In this document: in pieces, positions 25,938 through 35,629 of the stretch
How positions within the stretch are numbered: position 1 is the stretch's first letter
How the letters are laid out: every line of letters starts with the position of its first letter
From: UBA10438 sp044238605
Lineage (GTDB): Bacteria; Bacteroidota; Ignavibacteria; Kapaibacteriales; Kapaibacteriaceae
Assembly: GCA_044238605.1 (NCBI GenBank)
Contig: JBIICY010000003.1
Coordinates: 1-64,000, forward strand
Direction of reading: 5' to 3'
Length of the DNA: 64,000 nt
Made by a program: the position numbers and the translations under genes
Notes under the pieces: model-generated
The model's database searches: none
The model's input: the letters and a program-made list of their open reading frames with translations, nothing else
Told to the model about the DNA's origin: nothing

Positions 25938-26339
25938 ATGACGCGATACGCACGCATACCAAGCACACGCCAAGCTATGGCTGCCGTTGGCCCCTTTCTC
26001 GAGAGCTTTCCCGAGGTAATGGGGCTTTCCCATGAACGGCGTATGAATCTGCGCGTAGCAGTGGGCGAGATCGTTACCAATGCTATCCTGCATGGCAATA
26101 GGGAACAGTCAGACCGAAGTGTTGACATTTCGGTCTGTGCGACGTCCGACGAAATCACTATAATCGTCCGCGATTACGGCGAGGGGTTTTCGCCCGAATC
26201 GCTTCCCGATCCGCGGTTACCTGAGTTGCGAGAGCAACCAGGTGGACGCGGAGTTTTTCTCACAACTCAGCTTGCAGACTCTGTAGCATTCGAACGTGCT
26301 ACTCCCGGCATGCAGGTTACCATCATCTTCCTCCGCTGA
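25938..26339 (+). CDS. RsbW/SpoIIAB-like anti-sigma factor or serine kinase (GHKL ATPase)
   Basis: This 133-residue single-domain HATPase_c_2 protein has its N-box as GEIVTNAILHGN, G1 as VRDYGEGF and G2 as PGGRGVFLTTQLAD. Such proteins bind sigma factors or phosphorylate STAS anti-anti-sigma partners. No STAS protein or sigma factor lies nearby. The gene is squeezed between a barrel protein and a peptidase, 2 bp after one and overlapping the next by 1 bp. Confidence 0.82.
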   Translation: MTRYARIPSTRQAMAAVGPFLESFPEVMGLSHERRMNLRVAVGEIVTNAILHGNREQSDRSVDISVCATSDEITIIVRDYGEGFSPESLPDPRLPELREQPGGRGVFLTTQLADSVAFERATPGMQVTIIFLR

Positions 26340-27922
26340 TGAACTCATTTCTTCTTGCTGCACTCGTCTCATTCACCATCGGATCGCATGACGGCGAGCG
26401 CAAGGTTCCATTTCCGGCTGATGCCGATGCACGCTACACTGTTGCGCGCGCAACAGAACACGTTTCGTTCCTTGCATCAGACGAAATGCGCGGACGCGAT
26501 ACACCATCTCCAGAACTTGATAAGGCTGCCGACTATATCGCAGAGCACTTCAAGAATCTTGGACTCGAGCCTCTCTCAGCCGACGGCTATAAACTTCCAT
26601 ATAATCTGATCACTCGTGATCTCGACACGGCCCGTACAAGAACCTACCTAACGCTCACAACGAATGGCGTGAGCACAGAGATTCCGATCAAGAAGGGCTT
26701 TGTGCCTTTTGAACAGACGGGTCAGGGAGAAGCGAAAGGGGCTCGTGTAGTGTTTGCAGGCTTTGGCATCACAGCTCCCGAGTACGGGTATGATGACTAT
26801 GCATCGATCGATGCAAAGGGAGCCGTTGTTGTTGTATTCCGCGGCGAACCAGAGACAGAGGATACAACCAAGTTCAATGGGAAGCGCTGGACGCGCTATT
26901 CGTTTGCAGATCACAAGAAATCTAACGCAGAGAAACATGGGGCGGTTGCCGTCCTCGTGCTTGACGCGCCACGATCGAAGCGCTCACTGATGCTCAACGA
27001 GCATGGCTGGAGATCGCTCACGGGCTCTACGCGCCCAGGAGCAGTGCAACTAGATGACCGCAAGGGCGGCATTCCTGTGTTGCATGTGGGAGAGGCCGTT
27101 GCCAATGCGGTGTTTACAAGCATTGATTCGTTAGTATCTACACTCAAGCAGCTCGACGCAACGTGTGCCCCCGTGTCACGTCAGCTTGGCGATGTATCTG
27201 TGATCTCCGTAAGCTGCAAGGTTACCCTGAACAACACCAACATCCCTGCCGTAAACGTTGCTGGTATGCTTCGCGGAGCCAAGTATCCCGACGAATACGT
27301 GGTAATGGGCGCACACTATGATCACGTGGGTGTGGGTAAGGCAAATGCAGAAGGCGACTCCATCTATAACGGCGCAGACGACAACGGCTCTGGTACAACG
27401 GGCATTCTGCTGGTGTCCGAAGCTCTCGCTTCTTCTGCAACACGTCCGGATAGGTCGATCGTGTTTATCGCATTCTCTGCTGAAGAAAAGGGGCTCCTTG
27501 GGTCCAAGGCCTACGTTGCCAACTCGCCCCTTCCCACAAAGAAGTGTGTAGCAATGATCAACATGGACATGATTGGCCGGTGCGAAGATTCGAAGCTCTC
27601 GATAGGGGGCAACCAGCGGTGTCCAGATCTTGTGAAGATCAACGAAGAAGAAAACGCAACAGCCGCGCGTCCGCTTGCACTTGCCTACGACATTGAGCAA
27701 TACTTCTTCCGCAGCGACCAGGCATCATTTGCAATGAAGAAGATACCTGTGCTATTCTACTTCACGGGCGAGCACAAGGACTATCACAAGCAAACGGATG
27801 AAGTGGCCAAGCTGAATATGCCAGACCTTGTTGCCATTACACGTCTTGCCTCGCGTGTTGCATGGCGTGCGGCGCATCAGCCGCGAACAACCTACGTTCC
27901 TGCCGGCTTCGAGGAAGAGTAA
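26339..27922 (+). CDS. Secreted M28-family zinc metallopeptidase with PA domain
   Basis: This 527-residue protein has a short hydrophobic N-terminus (signal-like), a protease-associated domain (about 120-250) and an M28 catalytic domain. Metal and catalytic residues are visible in GAHYDHVG, NGADDNGSG, FSAEEKGLLGS, NMDMIGR and the final HKDYHKQTDE. The family consists of aminopeptidases acting outside the cytoplasm. The start overlaps the RsbW-like stop, and the 3' end overlaps convergent ribE by 31 bp. Confidence 0.88.
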   Translation: MNSFLLAALVSFTIGSHDGERKVPFPADADARYTVARATEHVSFLASDEMRGRDTPSPELDKAADYIAEHFKNLGLEPLSADGYKLPYNLITRDLDTARTRTYLTLTTNGVSTEIPIKKGFVPFEQTGQGEAKGARVVFAGFGITAPEYGYDDYASIDAKGAVVVVFRGEPETEDTTKFNGKRWTRYSFADHKKSNAEKHGAVAVLVLDAPRSKRSLMLNEHGWRSLTGSTRPGAVQLDDRKGGIPVLHVGEAVANAVFTSIDSLVSTLKQLDATCAPVSRQLGDVSVISVSCKVTLNNTNIPAVNVAGMLRGAKYPDEYVVMGAHYDHVGVGKANAEGDSIYNGADDNGSGTTGILLVSEALASSATRPDRSIVFIAFSAEEKGLLGSKAYVANSPLPTKKCVAMINMDMIGRCEDSKLSIGGNQRCPDLVKINEEENATAARPLALAYDIEQYFFRSDQASFAMKKIPVLFYFTGEHKDYHKQTDEVAKLNMPDLVAITRLASRVAWRAAHQPRTTYVPAGFEEE

Positions 27923-28503
27923 AGCGAGGCACTCTCTGCGTACTTGGCCAATACATCAAACTCAAGGTTGACGCGGTCTCCAACCTTGAGCGTGCCGATC
28001 GTTGTTACAGCTAGCGTATGCGGGATGATCGAGATCTTAAAGCGCGTTGGCTCGAGTTCTGCAACAGTAAGCGATACTCCGTCAACACAGATCGACCCAA
28101 CAGGAATAAGATAGCGGCGGTACTCGGCTGGGAACGATATCCAGATGTTCCAGTCGAGGTCTACAGCCGAGATCTCTTCAACAACACCTGTGGTGTCTAC
28201 ATGTCCCAGAACGATATGTCCGCCGAGGCGCGCACCAAGCTGCATGGCCCTTTCAAGGTTCACTGAAGAACCCTCTCGGAGCATTCCAATAGATGTCTTG
28301 CGAAGGGTCTCTTCGATAACGTCCACCGAAAACGACGACTCAGTAAACTCCGTTACGGTTAAACATACACCGTTAACGGCAATGCTGTGGTCTATAGCAA
28401 CATCACTCAGCACCAGCGAACATCCAATAACGAGTCTGCTGCCGTGCTCTCCGCGCTGCACCTGAAGTACATGCCCCTTTTCCTCGACAAGGCCGGTAAA
28501 CAA
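27892..28503 (-). CDS. ribE: Riboflavin synthase, alpha subunit
   Basis: This 203-residue protein has two lumazine-binding repeats. The first starts MFTGLVEEKG with VNGVCLTV, and the second has LGHVDTTG and VDGVSLTV. It dismutates two molecules of 6,7-dimethyl-8-ribityllumazine to riboflavin. It is the third gene of lipoprotein-hydrolase-ribE, with 2 bp to the hydrolase. No other riboflavin gene is in the window. Confidence 0.94.
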   Translation of the reverse strand: MFTGLVEEKGHVLQVQRGEHGSRLVIGCSLVLSDVAIDHSIAVNGVCLTVTEFTESSFSVDVIEETLRKTSIGMLREGSSVNLERAMQLGARLGGHIVLGHVDTTGVVEEISAVDLDWNIWISFPAEYRRYLIPVGSICVDGVSLTVAELEPTRFKISIIPHTLAVTTIGTLKVGDRVNLEFDVLAKYAESASLYSSSKPAGT

Positions 28504-28505
28504 CG

Positions 28506-29339
28506 TTAGCTGCCTTTGATGAAGGTACGTATGAGCTCGATGTATGCCTTTGTGCCCAGCGTGCTCGGTATTCCGGAGTGTTCTGCACCGGAGATGGTAT
28601 CTAAGCGCTTAGGTTGATTTGCAGCAGCATAGATCTCCTTGCCGTGTGGGTCGAACGGTACAAACGTGTCGCCCGTACCGTGGATCATCAGCAATGGGGC
28701 AGTACGAATGCGGGAGTTGGCAACGTTATCGTACTTACCCTTCATCAGATAGTTTCCAGGAACATCCAGAAGTGTGCCAGTACGGATAAGGGTCTCAGAC
28801 GAAGCAAAAATTGCTTCTGTGATAACACAGCGTGGCTTGTGCTGGAATGCTGCTAGATACATGGTTGGAACCCCGCCAAGCGAGAATCCGTAATCAACGA
28901 TCTGTGTTGTGTCCACATCCGAACGTGAGCGCAGATAGTTCAGCGCTGCAGTAGCATCTTCATGCAGACCTTGCTCAGAGCTCGAACCCGTGCTCATGCC
29001 GTATCCACGATAGTCGTAGATAAACACATCGAAACCAGCCTGATAGAGTAACTCAACGCGTTCCCAGTAGGCTTCCATATTTTCTTTATTGCCATGACTG
29101 TAGAGAATCACCTGATGTGGTTCTACACGCATGGAGTCGGGCTGCTTAACATAAAAGCCGTACAACGTTTCACTGCCGCTTTTAAGCGTAACAGCTTCTA
29201 CTTGAGTAGCTGGGATGATGGCAGTTGAAAAGTTGTATTCGGTGAGCGCAAGAGTGTTGAACAGGAACGAATCCATGGTGCAGCTGTTAAGAAGAACTGC
29301 ACTTGCAAGAACGAACGAACGGACAATGTGCTTGATCAT
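28506..29339 (-). CDS. Alpha/beta-hydrolase lipoprotein
   Basis: This 277-residue protein has a lipoprotein signal peptide (SAVLLNSC, cleavage before Cys19). The hydrolase core has VILYSHGNKE (oxyanion), a nucleophile elbow YGFSLGGVP, an Asp in LMIHGTGDTFVPFD and a His in GAEHSG. This resembles BEM46/YfhR-like serine hydrolases. The start overlaps the previous stop by 4 bp. The substrate is unknown. Confidence 0.82.
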   Translation of the reverse strand: MIKHIVRSFVLASAVLLNSCTMDSFLFNTLALTEYNFSTAIIPATQVEAVTLKSGSETLYGFYVKQPDSMRVEPHQVILYSHGNKENMEAYWERVELLYQAGFDVFIYDYRGYGMSTGSSSEQGLHEDATAALNYLRSRSDVDTTQIVDYGFSLGGVPTMYLAAFQHKPRCVITEAIFASSETLIRTGTLLDVPGNYLMKGKYDNVANSRIRTAPLLMIHGTGDTFVPFDPHGKEIYAAANQPKRLDTISGAEHSGIPSTLGTKAYIELIRTFIKGS

Positions 29340-30007
29340 AGCTTGTAGATTCCTCCGATATAGAAGCCGTACGAACCTTTACCATTGATTGACGAGAGAC
29401 CTTCGAACACACCACCTGTATTGTTTCGGTTTGCTGCCTGCCATATGCCCTCGATTTGCAGGTCAAAGGTCTTGTTCAGCGGAAACTGATATCCAACAAA
29501 GGGGCTTACAAAAACATCTCCAGTCGAAAGCTGGATGGTGGCATGTGAGCCCGTGTAGATCAACGACTGTTCGCCGACCTGCCACGAAGCGTTAGCAGAA
29601 AGATTCGGATACACTCGAGGGTTCGGCTCAGAAGAAAGCTTGGTGAACATGAGTAACTGTCCGCCAACAGTAACCTCGGGCACTGCGCCGTCCTGCTTCA
29701 GCGCACGGTAGCTTGCACCGTAGTCGATGCCGACAACACCGAATGCCGCCAGAAGCACATGAGCGTGTCCATGCATTGTTAGGTCTTCCGTTACACCATG
29801 AGCACCACCAACCGTGAGGTAGGGCAGTATTCCAGCCGGAGACTTCGATGGAAGAAATGCTCCGCCGATAGATCCGGTGGCAACATAGGCGTCCTTTTCC
29901 AGGACACGCACCGGCTGCACACTACTGCAGCTGGCAATAACGATGGCAATCACCGCCAGCATCGCAATGCCAGCCACTGATTTGCGTTGTTGAACGTCGT
30001 GGGTCAT
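29336..30007 (-). CDS. Predicted lipoprotein of unknown function
   Basis: The 223-residue product carries a lipobox (VIAIVIASC, Cys near 27). The mature part is rich in Gly and aromatic residues and ends GSYGFYIGGIYKL, with a terminal hydrophobic/aromatic pattern resembling small outer-membrane beta-barrels. I do not recognise the family. A TATCTTTG element at 30033-30040 (minus) could drive it and the hydrolase-ribE genes behind it. Confidence 0.6.
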   Translation of the reverse strand: MTHDVQQRKSVAGIAMLAVIAIVIASCSSVQPVRVLEKDAYVATGSIGGAFLPSKSPAGILPYLTVGGAHGVTEDLTMHGHAHVLLAAFGVVGIDYGASYRALKQDGAVPEVTVGGQLLMFTKLSSEPNPRVYPNLSANASWQVGEQSLIYTGSHATIQLSTGDVFVSPFVGYQFPLNKTFDLQIEGIWQAANRNNTGGVFEGLSSINGKGSYGFYIGGIYKL

Positions 30008-30032
30008 ATTGTAACACGTTGTTGTATGAGCA

Positions 30033-30040
30033 CAAAGATA
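30033..30040 (-). promoter_or_regulatory. TAnnTTTG -7 element upstream of the lipoprotein gene
   Basis: The minus strand reads TATCTTTG 26 bp before the ATG at 30007, which would place the transcript start near 30026. No clear TTTG lies at the expected -33 position, so support is partial. Confidence 0.35.
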
Positions 30041-30065
30041 GCTTCGCGAAGGGATATGTGATTAT

Positions 30066-33065
30066 ATGGGGCTTTGGGTTACATCAAAGGCTGATTCGAT
30101 CTGGAGTGCATTCATATCGCAGGATGATCCGGCGGTAGCTATGAGGCATCTGCCTCTGGAGCGAAGCATAATCATCGTGCCCACCAGCCGGCAACAAGAC
30201 GTGCTGCTGCGAGCATGGGCCATGCATCACGGACATGGCGAGCCCCCTATCATCGAGACGATGGCTGCGTTCGTGCGCAGGCTTGGGATGCATGTGATGC
30301 CAGGTGGCCCCATCATCATGGGTGAAGACAAGGTTGATGTGCTGATCCGGCAGATCACTGCTGATAGCTCCATGCTTGCCTCGATCGGGTTTGAGGCACA
30401 GAAACTCGTCCGCTGGACGCAGTACGGCGTGTCACCAGAATTTGTAGATGACCTCGCAGATAAAGCTGGAACGCACACCCGTAAAGGACGCATGATGGCT
30501 GAGATAGCTGCAGCATGGCGGAAGCTTCGAGACCTCTACGGCGGTATGGCCTGCGATAGAGGCACATACGAGCTGCTTGTGCAGGATGCGCTGAAGCAGC
30601 TCGCCGAGCGTCCTCTGCAAACCACTTCAGGCGACGCCATCTCGTCATGCGTGATGATTGCCACCCACGGTGTAACAACGGCCGACAAGGAACTACTCGC
30701 TGAACTCGCATTGCAGGGTTGGGATGTTGGTATTGGTTTTGCAACCGAACATCCTGCTGTGGTTGCTCTTGACGCAACTATGGGTGCTTCTGTAACGGAT
30801 GCTGCGTGGTACGTTGCGAATGGCTGGCACCAGGGAGAGACATCTCACATGCCGGCCGATATCGATGTTCACGTTGCGGCACTGCCCTCTCGAGAAGAGG
30901 AAGTGCGCCGGGTACTAGCCGCCATCAAGGAGGATGCCGCTGCGGGAATCTCACTGCGGGGAATAGGCATATGTGTTCCGGGAGCAGGTGTGTACCGACA
31001 GATCATCGAAGACCTTGCCCGCCGTGCAGGGATTCCGCTTGATGCTGAACAGATGGTGCCTGTTGCGTCAACGCACCAGGCAACAGCAGTGCGGGCAGTC
31101 TGTGATGCGGCTGCCAATGGCTGGACAAAAGAAGATCTAGAACGTGTTCTTACGCATGTAGCAATTCGGCAGAGGATACCTAATGCTGCAGATGTGCTTG
31201 CTGTTGCGCGAACGGAACGTATTCGTGGAGGCGAGGGCCCAAGTGGGTGGCAGCGCAGGCTCGATGAGATAGCAAGCAGCTGTAGACAGACACTCGAAGA
31301 ACGTCCAGATGCTGAAGATGCCTACCTAACAGAACGCAGACTGCGACGAATACATCGTGCCGCTACTGCCGTGAACAATCTGGCAACAATGATCCCCACG
31401 GTGCCGCAGAAGCCCCTTTCAGCTGAAGAGTTTAGGGGGCTCCTTACACCACTGATCGATGATAGTGGAAGTGATAAACTGCTTGAATGTCTTGATGATT
31501 ACGTTGGTCTTGCCGAGAGGCATGACCTTGCCGATGCAGCGTTTGATCGGCACCTCGAGCTATGGTGGAGCCTTGTACGCGCTGCAGGTAATCAGATCGT
31601 GCGCAGCCCGGGCACTGGCGTTGCTGTTGTGGCGCCAGCCGAGCTGCGCTGCAGAGCATGGGAGAGAGTATATGTGCTTGGAATGGTAGAGGGAGAGTTC
31701 CCGCGCGTGCAGGAGCATATTGCGGACCGTGAGATTGTACCGGGCGTGCTGGAGAGAATGTATCAGCAGGGGATGATCGATATCATGATGTCTGTTCGAG
31801 CCAACGGACGTCTTGTGTTTACGCGTCCAACGCATATCGACGGCGCCGCGGCGCTTACATCGTCGCTGCTCGATGCGATCGACCATACTTCGATGAAACC
31901 TCTGCCCGCAGTGTTTCGGAAGGAAACTGCTGTTGCTCTGAAACGTCATGATGTGCGAAGTGCTGCAATGTCCAAGGTGTATCGTCAGCCACAGCACGCG
32001 GACGTCCGATCGGTTCAGGGGGCAGACCTACGCGAGCGAATCGAAGCAGAACTTACGCGTCCCGTGAGTCCGTCTCGCCTCGATCTCTACTCGCAATGCC
32101 CATACAAGTTTTACGCGGAAAAGATCTTACGTCTTGGACAGATCGATATTCCCGAGGCACGTCTTTCGCCGTTAGAGCGAGGAACAATGTTGCATGACGT
32201 TGCAGCCGAGTTCTTCCGACGTCAGCAGCCTCAGAGGGCATATGCGGAAGTTTCATCACTCGATGACCTGCTCTCATTTTCTGTACGGCTCTACCCTGAA
32301 CGTACAGACCATTACTGGCAGATGCTGCAGGAGATTGCACACGAGCGCATGCGCACACATGAGTGGGCACATGCCTATGCTGATATCGACCAGCATGTGT
32401 TGTTCGGTACTGAGGATCGTCCAGGGCTCTTGAAGCAATGGCTTCTTCTTGAGATAGCCTATCAACAGACAACACAGCATTACCCTACCTTGATAGAGCT
32501 GCCGATCGAAACACGCATTGCGATGAGTGCGGATGCATCCCTTTCGGAGGTGCAGGTTGCGGCCCGGGTTGACCGCATCGATATAGCGCACCAGAATGGC
32601 ATGGTAACGTTTATCGTGAACGACTACAAGGCACGGGTAAGCTCTGGCTATACGCTGGCAGAGATCATGTCGGGCAAACTATCGCAAATGCCGATCTATC
32701 TCGAAGCCGCCCGTACATGGCTGGCTGAGCACAACATCCCTGCTACGCCGTGGGCTGCATTGTACCGCTCATTTGGAACCGTATTGCACACGACAGACGA
32801 TCCGATGAATAAGATTGCTATGAAGGATCCGGTAATGCAGATTCCGAAGGAAGCAGAAGGAATCAAGCAGCCCCGATGGATTGGAGACGCAAAAGAGTTT
32901 GCAGAGAAGCCCCTTACCGAACAGAACCAGGAACTTCTACAAGTGGTTGGTGGTGTTGTAGCTGGTGTATATGATGGCGTATTCGCTGTTAGGCCGGCTC
33001 CAAGAGCATGTGAACTATGCAATGTTGGCGAGGTATGTAGAATCGAACAATGGGGAAATGGATGA
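30066..33065 (+). CDS. AddB/RecB-like PD-(D/E)XK nuclease protein with Fe-S cysteines
   Basis: This 999-residue protein has an N-terminal helicase-like region without a Walker A lysine (IIVPTSRQQDVLL) and a C-terminal nuclease domain. Cys in YSQCPYKFYAE together with CELCNVGEVC at the end (C-x2-C-x5-C) form the four-cysteine iron-sulphur pattern of AddB-type nucleases. The nuclease core shows RGTMLHDV, VAARVDRID and VNDYKA. It probably works in double-strand break processing. No AddA-like partner is in the window. It overlaps the Lon-like gene by 4 bp. Confidence 0.8.
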   Translation: MGLWVTSKADSIWSAFISQDDPAVAMRHLPLERSIIIVPTSRQQDVLLRAWAMHHGHGEPPIIETMAAFVRRLGMHVMPGGPIIMGEDKVDVLIRQITADSSMLASIGFEAQKLVRWTQYGVSPEFVDDLADKAGTHTRKGRMMAEIAAAWRKLRDLYGGMACDRGTYELLVQDALKQLAERPLQTTSGDAISSCVMIATHGVTTADKELLAELALQGWDVGIGFATEHPAVVALDATMGASVTDAAWYVANGWHQGETSHMPADIDVHVAALPSREEEVRRVLAAIKEDAAAGISLRGIGICVPGAGVYRQIIEDLARRAGIPLDAEQMVPVASTHQATAVRAVCDAAANGWTKEDLERVLTHVAIRQRIPNAADVLAVARTERIRGGEGPSGWQRRLDEIASSCRQTLEERPDAEDAYLTERRLRRIHRAATAVNNLATMIPTVPQKPLSAEEFRGLLTPLIDDSGSDKLLECLDDYVGLAERHDLADAAFDRHLELWWSLVRAAGNQIVRSPGTGVAVVAPAELRCRAWERVYVLGMVEGEFPRVQEHIADREIVPGVLERMYQQGMIDIMMSVRANGRLVFTRPTHIDGAAALTSSLLDAIDHTSMKPLPAVFRKETAVALKRHDVRSAAMSKVYRQPQHADVRSVQGADLRERIEAELTRPVSPSRLDLYSQCPYKFYAEKILRLGQIDIPEARLSPLERGTMLHDVAAEFFRRQQPQRAYAEVSSLDDLLSFSVRLYPERTDHYWQMLQEIAHERMRTHEWAHAYADIDQHVLFGTEDRPGLLKQWLLLEIAYQQTTQHYPTLIELPIETRIAMSADASLSEVQVAARVDRIDIAHQNGMVTFIVNDYKARVSSGYTLAEIMSGKLSQMPIYLEAARTWLAEHNIPATPWAALYRSFGTVLHTTDDPMNKIAMKDPVMQIPKEAEGIKQPRWIGDAKEFAEKPLTEQNQELLQVVGGVVAGVYDGVFAVRPAPRACELCNVGEVCRIEQWGNG

Positions 33066-35485
33066 AAAGTACATCAGTGCATGAAGTAGCAGCAAAGAAC
33101 CTGCGTTGGACATGTCCAGCATCGGCGTTGCCGTTTAAGACCAGTACAAAAGAGCTTAAGCCCCTAAAGAAGATCGTTGGGCAGCCACGTGCTGTGGAGG
33201 CTCTGGAACTGGGCGCACGAATCAGGAGTCAGGGATACAACATCTGGGCATCAGGGGTGATTGGCACGGGGCGCATGACAACGATCCGTCAGATCCTTGA
33301 TGACATCAAATCGGAAAAGCCAACACTGTTTGACTTTGCCTACGTTCACAATTTCCGTCAGCCCGAAGCACCGGTCCTGCTGCGCTTTAGTGCAGGTGAA
33401 GGACGCGTATTCAAGCGCATGATGGATGAATGCCTTACCGTTATTCGGCGCCGCATCCCCCAGCTCTTCGAGGAGGAGCAGTTTCAGGTAACTCGCAATG
33501 CCATCATTCAGCGATTCCAGGAACGTGAACGTGTGGTATTGTCAGAATTCGACACCAAGATTCGTCCGTCTGGGTTTGTCGTAGGACAGCTTCAGAACGA
33601 AGACGGTACTTCTCGCACCGAGGTCTTCCCCATAGTAGACGGCAAGCCGGTAACGATCGACGACGTAGACCAGCTCGTGCAGGACGGAAAGCTCTCGCTC
33701 GAGCAAGCAACGTCTATATCGAATGCCTACGCGGCATTTCAAGAAGAACTGGCAGAGATCGGACGCGTCTCGATGAGGGTGCTGGTAGACTTCCGCAAGG
33801 AACTCAACAAGCACGATCAGGCCGCGGTAGGAATTCTCGTTACATCGATTCTCGACGACATTCAGCAGAGCTTCCCGCGCAACCGCGTACGAGAATTCCT
33901 GGATGGTGTTCGGGCCTACATCCTTGAACACCTGGATGAATACGTACGAGTGTATCAGGCAAAGCTTGCAGGTGCGGCTGATGAACCAACAGAAGATGCT
34001 GCACGTGCGTTGGAACAGATCACGTCGATCAATCTGATCGTAGACAATTACGACACCAAGACAGCTCCCATTGCAATTGAGACATCGCCCACGTATTCGT
34101 CGCTCTTTGGTACTATTGAGAAGCGCATGGATGCACGGGGCTTTGTGATGAGCGACTTTACGCACATCCGCGCGGGCTCGCTCCTCAGAGCTGATGGTGG
34201 TTTCGTTGTGATGAATGCCATCGACGTCTTAACAGATCCAATGATCTGGAGTACGCTAAAAAAACTACTCCTATACGGCAGACTCGAGATACAGCCCCTT
34301 GACTCGCAGTTCCAGCTCAATACGCTCAAACCAGACCACATCAATGTAGACGTAAAGGTGATCCTACTTGGAGATCCAGCCATGTACCTTGCGTTGTGGG
34401 CTGCTGATGAGGACTTCCACAAGATGTTTAAGGTTCATGCGGAGTTCGATGCCTACACTCAGCGCAATGCCGAAATGATCCGCAATTACTGTTCGTTCCT
34501 GTCGATGATGTCCAACGAAGAAAATCTTCTTCATTGCGATAAGGGGGCTGCTGCCACCATCATCGAATGGGCCGTGGCCTTTACAGATTCGCAGGAAAAG
34601 ATCTCGCTGCAGTTCAGTTATGCAGCAGACCTGCTGCGGGAATCATCGCACTATGCTCGCATGCGCAACGGACGTGTTATCAAAGCTGAGCACGTTAAGC
34701 ATGCACTTTCGATGCGCCAGCAGCGCAGCAATAGGGCAGACATGGAGATCCGCGAGAGTATCAAAAAAGACGTGCTGCTTGTTGACGTAAAAGGTACTCG
34801 CGTTGGACAGATCAATGGTCTCACAGTCTATAGCAGTGGTATCGTATCCTTTGGCAAGCCAGCACGTATTACAGCAACAGTGAGCGCAGGGAACGCTGGT
34901 ATCATCAACATCGAACGCGAAGTGCAGATGAGCGGCCCCATACACTCAAAAGGTGTGTACATTTTATCCGGCCTTATACGGTCTCTCTTCTCCCGCGCAC
35001 AGCCCATTTCCTTCACCGCGAGCATAGCCTTTGAACAGTCATACGGTGGCGTAGACGGTGATAGTGCTTCGGCCGCTGAGGTTATTGCATTGCTCAGCGC
35101 CATCTCCAACATACCCGTCCGCCAAGACATTGGCATCACCGGCTCGATCAATCAGAAAGGCGACATTCAAACTGTTGGTGGCGTAAACGAAAAGATCACC
35201 GGCTTTTTCGAGGTATGCAAGGACAAGGGGCTAACGGGCACACAGGGGATTGTGCTCCCAGCTCAAAATGTGCGAGACCTGATGCTCCCTGAGGAGATCA
35301 TCGAAGCTGTAAACGCAAAGAAGTTTAGAATCTACGCCGTCTCGCGAATTGAACAGGCAATCGAAATCATGATGAATCACCCCGCAGGCACACGTCGCAA
35401 ATCAGGAGAATTCGCGCCCGACACTGTCTTCTCGAAGGTGCAGACAAACCTCGACGTGCTGCATGAAGCGTCGAGGATGAAATAG
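33062..35485 (+). CDS. Lon-related ATP-dependent protease (AAA_32 plus Lon_C)
   Basis: This protein has about 807 residues. ATG 33062 overlaps the upstream stop as ATGA; ATG 33050 is an alternative. The N-terminal AAA region has GVIGTGRMT in place of a normal P-loop, with Arg where Lys is expected. The C-terminal protease domain has the Lon dyad: Ser in GDSASAAEV and Lys in GGVNEKITGF. It belongs to the Lon-like family with an insertion in the AAA domain (E. coli YcbZ-like), not classical LonA. It should degrade unfolded or regulatory proteins in the cytoplasm. Confidence 0.87.
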   Translation: MKSTSVHEVAAKNLRWTCPASALPFKTSTKELKPLKKIVGQPRAVEALELGARIRSQGYNIWASGVIGTGRMTTIRQILDDIKSEKPTLFDFAYVHNFRQPEAPVLLRFSAGEGRVFKRMMDECLTVIRRRIPQLFEEEQFQVTRNAIIQRFQERERVVLSEFDTKIRPSGFVVGQLQNEDGTSRTEVFPIVDGKPVTIDDVDQLVQDGKLSLEQATSISNAYAAFQEELAEIGRVSMRVLVDFRKELNKHDQAAVGILVTSILDDIQQSFPRNRVREFLDGVRAYILEHLDEYVRVYQAKLAGAADEPTEDAARALEQITSINLIVDNYDTKTAPIAIETSPTYSSLFGTIEKRMDARGFVMSDFTHIRAGSLLRADGGFVVMNAIDVLTDPMIWSTLKKLLLYGRLEIQPLDSQFQLNTLKPDHINVDVKVILLGDPAMYLALWAADEDFHKMFKVHAEFDAYTQRNAEMIRNYCSFLSMMSNEENLLHCDKGAAATIIEWAVAFTDSQEKISLQFSYAADLLRESSHYARMRNGRVIKAEHVKHALSMRQQRSNRADMEIRESIKKDVLLVDVKGTRVGQINGLTVYSSGIVSFGKPARITATVSAGNAGIINIEREVQMSGPIHSKGVYILSGLIRSLFSRAQPISFTASIAFEQSYGGVDGDSASAAEVIALLSAISNIPVRQDIGITGSINQKGDIQTVGGVNEKITGFFEVCKDKGLTGTQGIVLPAQNVRDLMLPEEIIEAVNAKKFRIYAVSRIEQAIEIMMNHPAGTRRKSGEFAPDTVFSKVQTNLDVLHEASRMK

Positions 35486-35488
35486 GAA

Positions 35489-35624
35489 GCAGCGAGCAGC
35501 GAGTAGCGAGCAGCGAACAGCGAGTAGCGAGTAGCGAACAGCGAGTAGCGAGTAGCGTAATTCCGTAATTCCGTAAATCCGTAATTGAACTTGCACTCGC
35601 TGCTCGCTGTTCGCTGCTCGCTGC
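35489..35624. repeat. Heptamer tandem array with inverted half (GYAGCGA units)
   Basis: Ten successive 7-bp units at 35489-35557 (GCAGCGA, GTAGCGA and ACAGCGA) are followed by three 8-bp units TAATTCCG/TAAATCCG (35558-35581). Four heptamers in the opposite orientation (TCGCTGC/TCGCTGT) follow at 35597-35624. The two halves could pair into a long hairpin. It fills the space between the convergent Lon-like gene and purH, and may also act as a terminator for both. Confidence 0.9.
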
Positions 35625-35629
35625 TCTAC

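Noticed and set aside
35489..35624. CRISPR array
   Set aside because: Units are 7-8 bp without unique spacers and part of the array is inverted; no cas genes are near.
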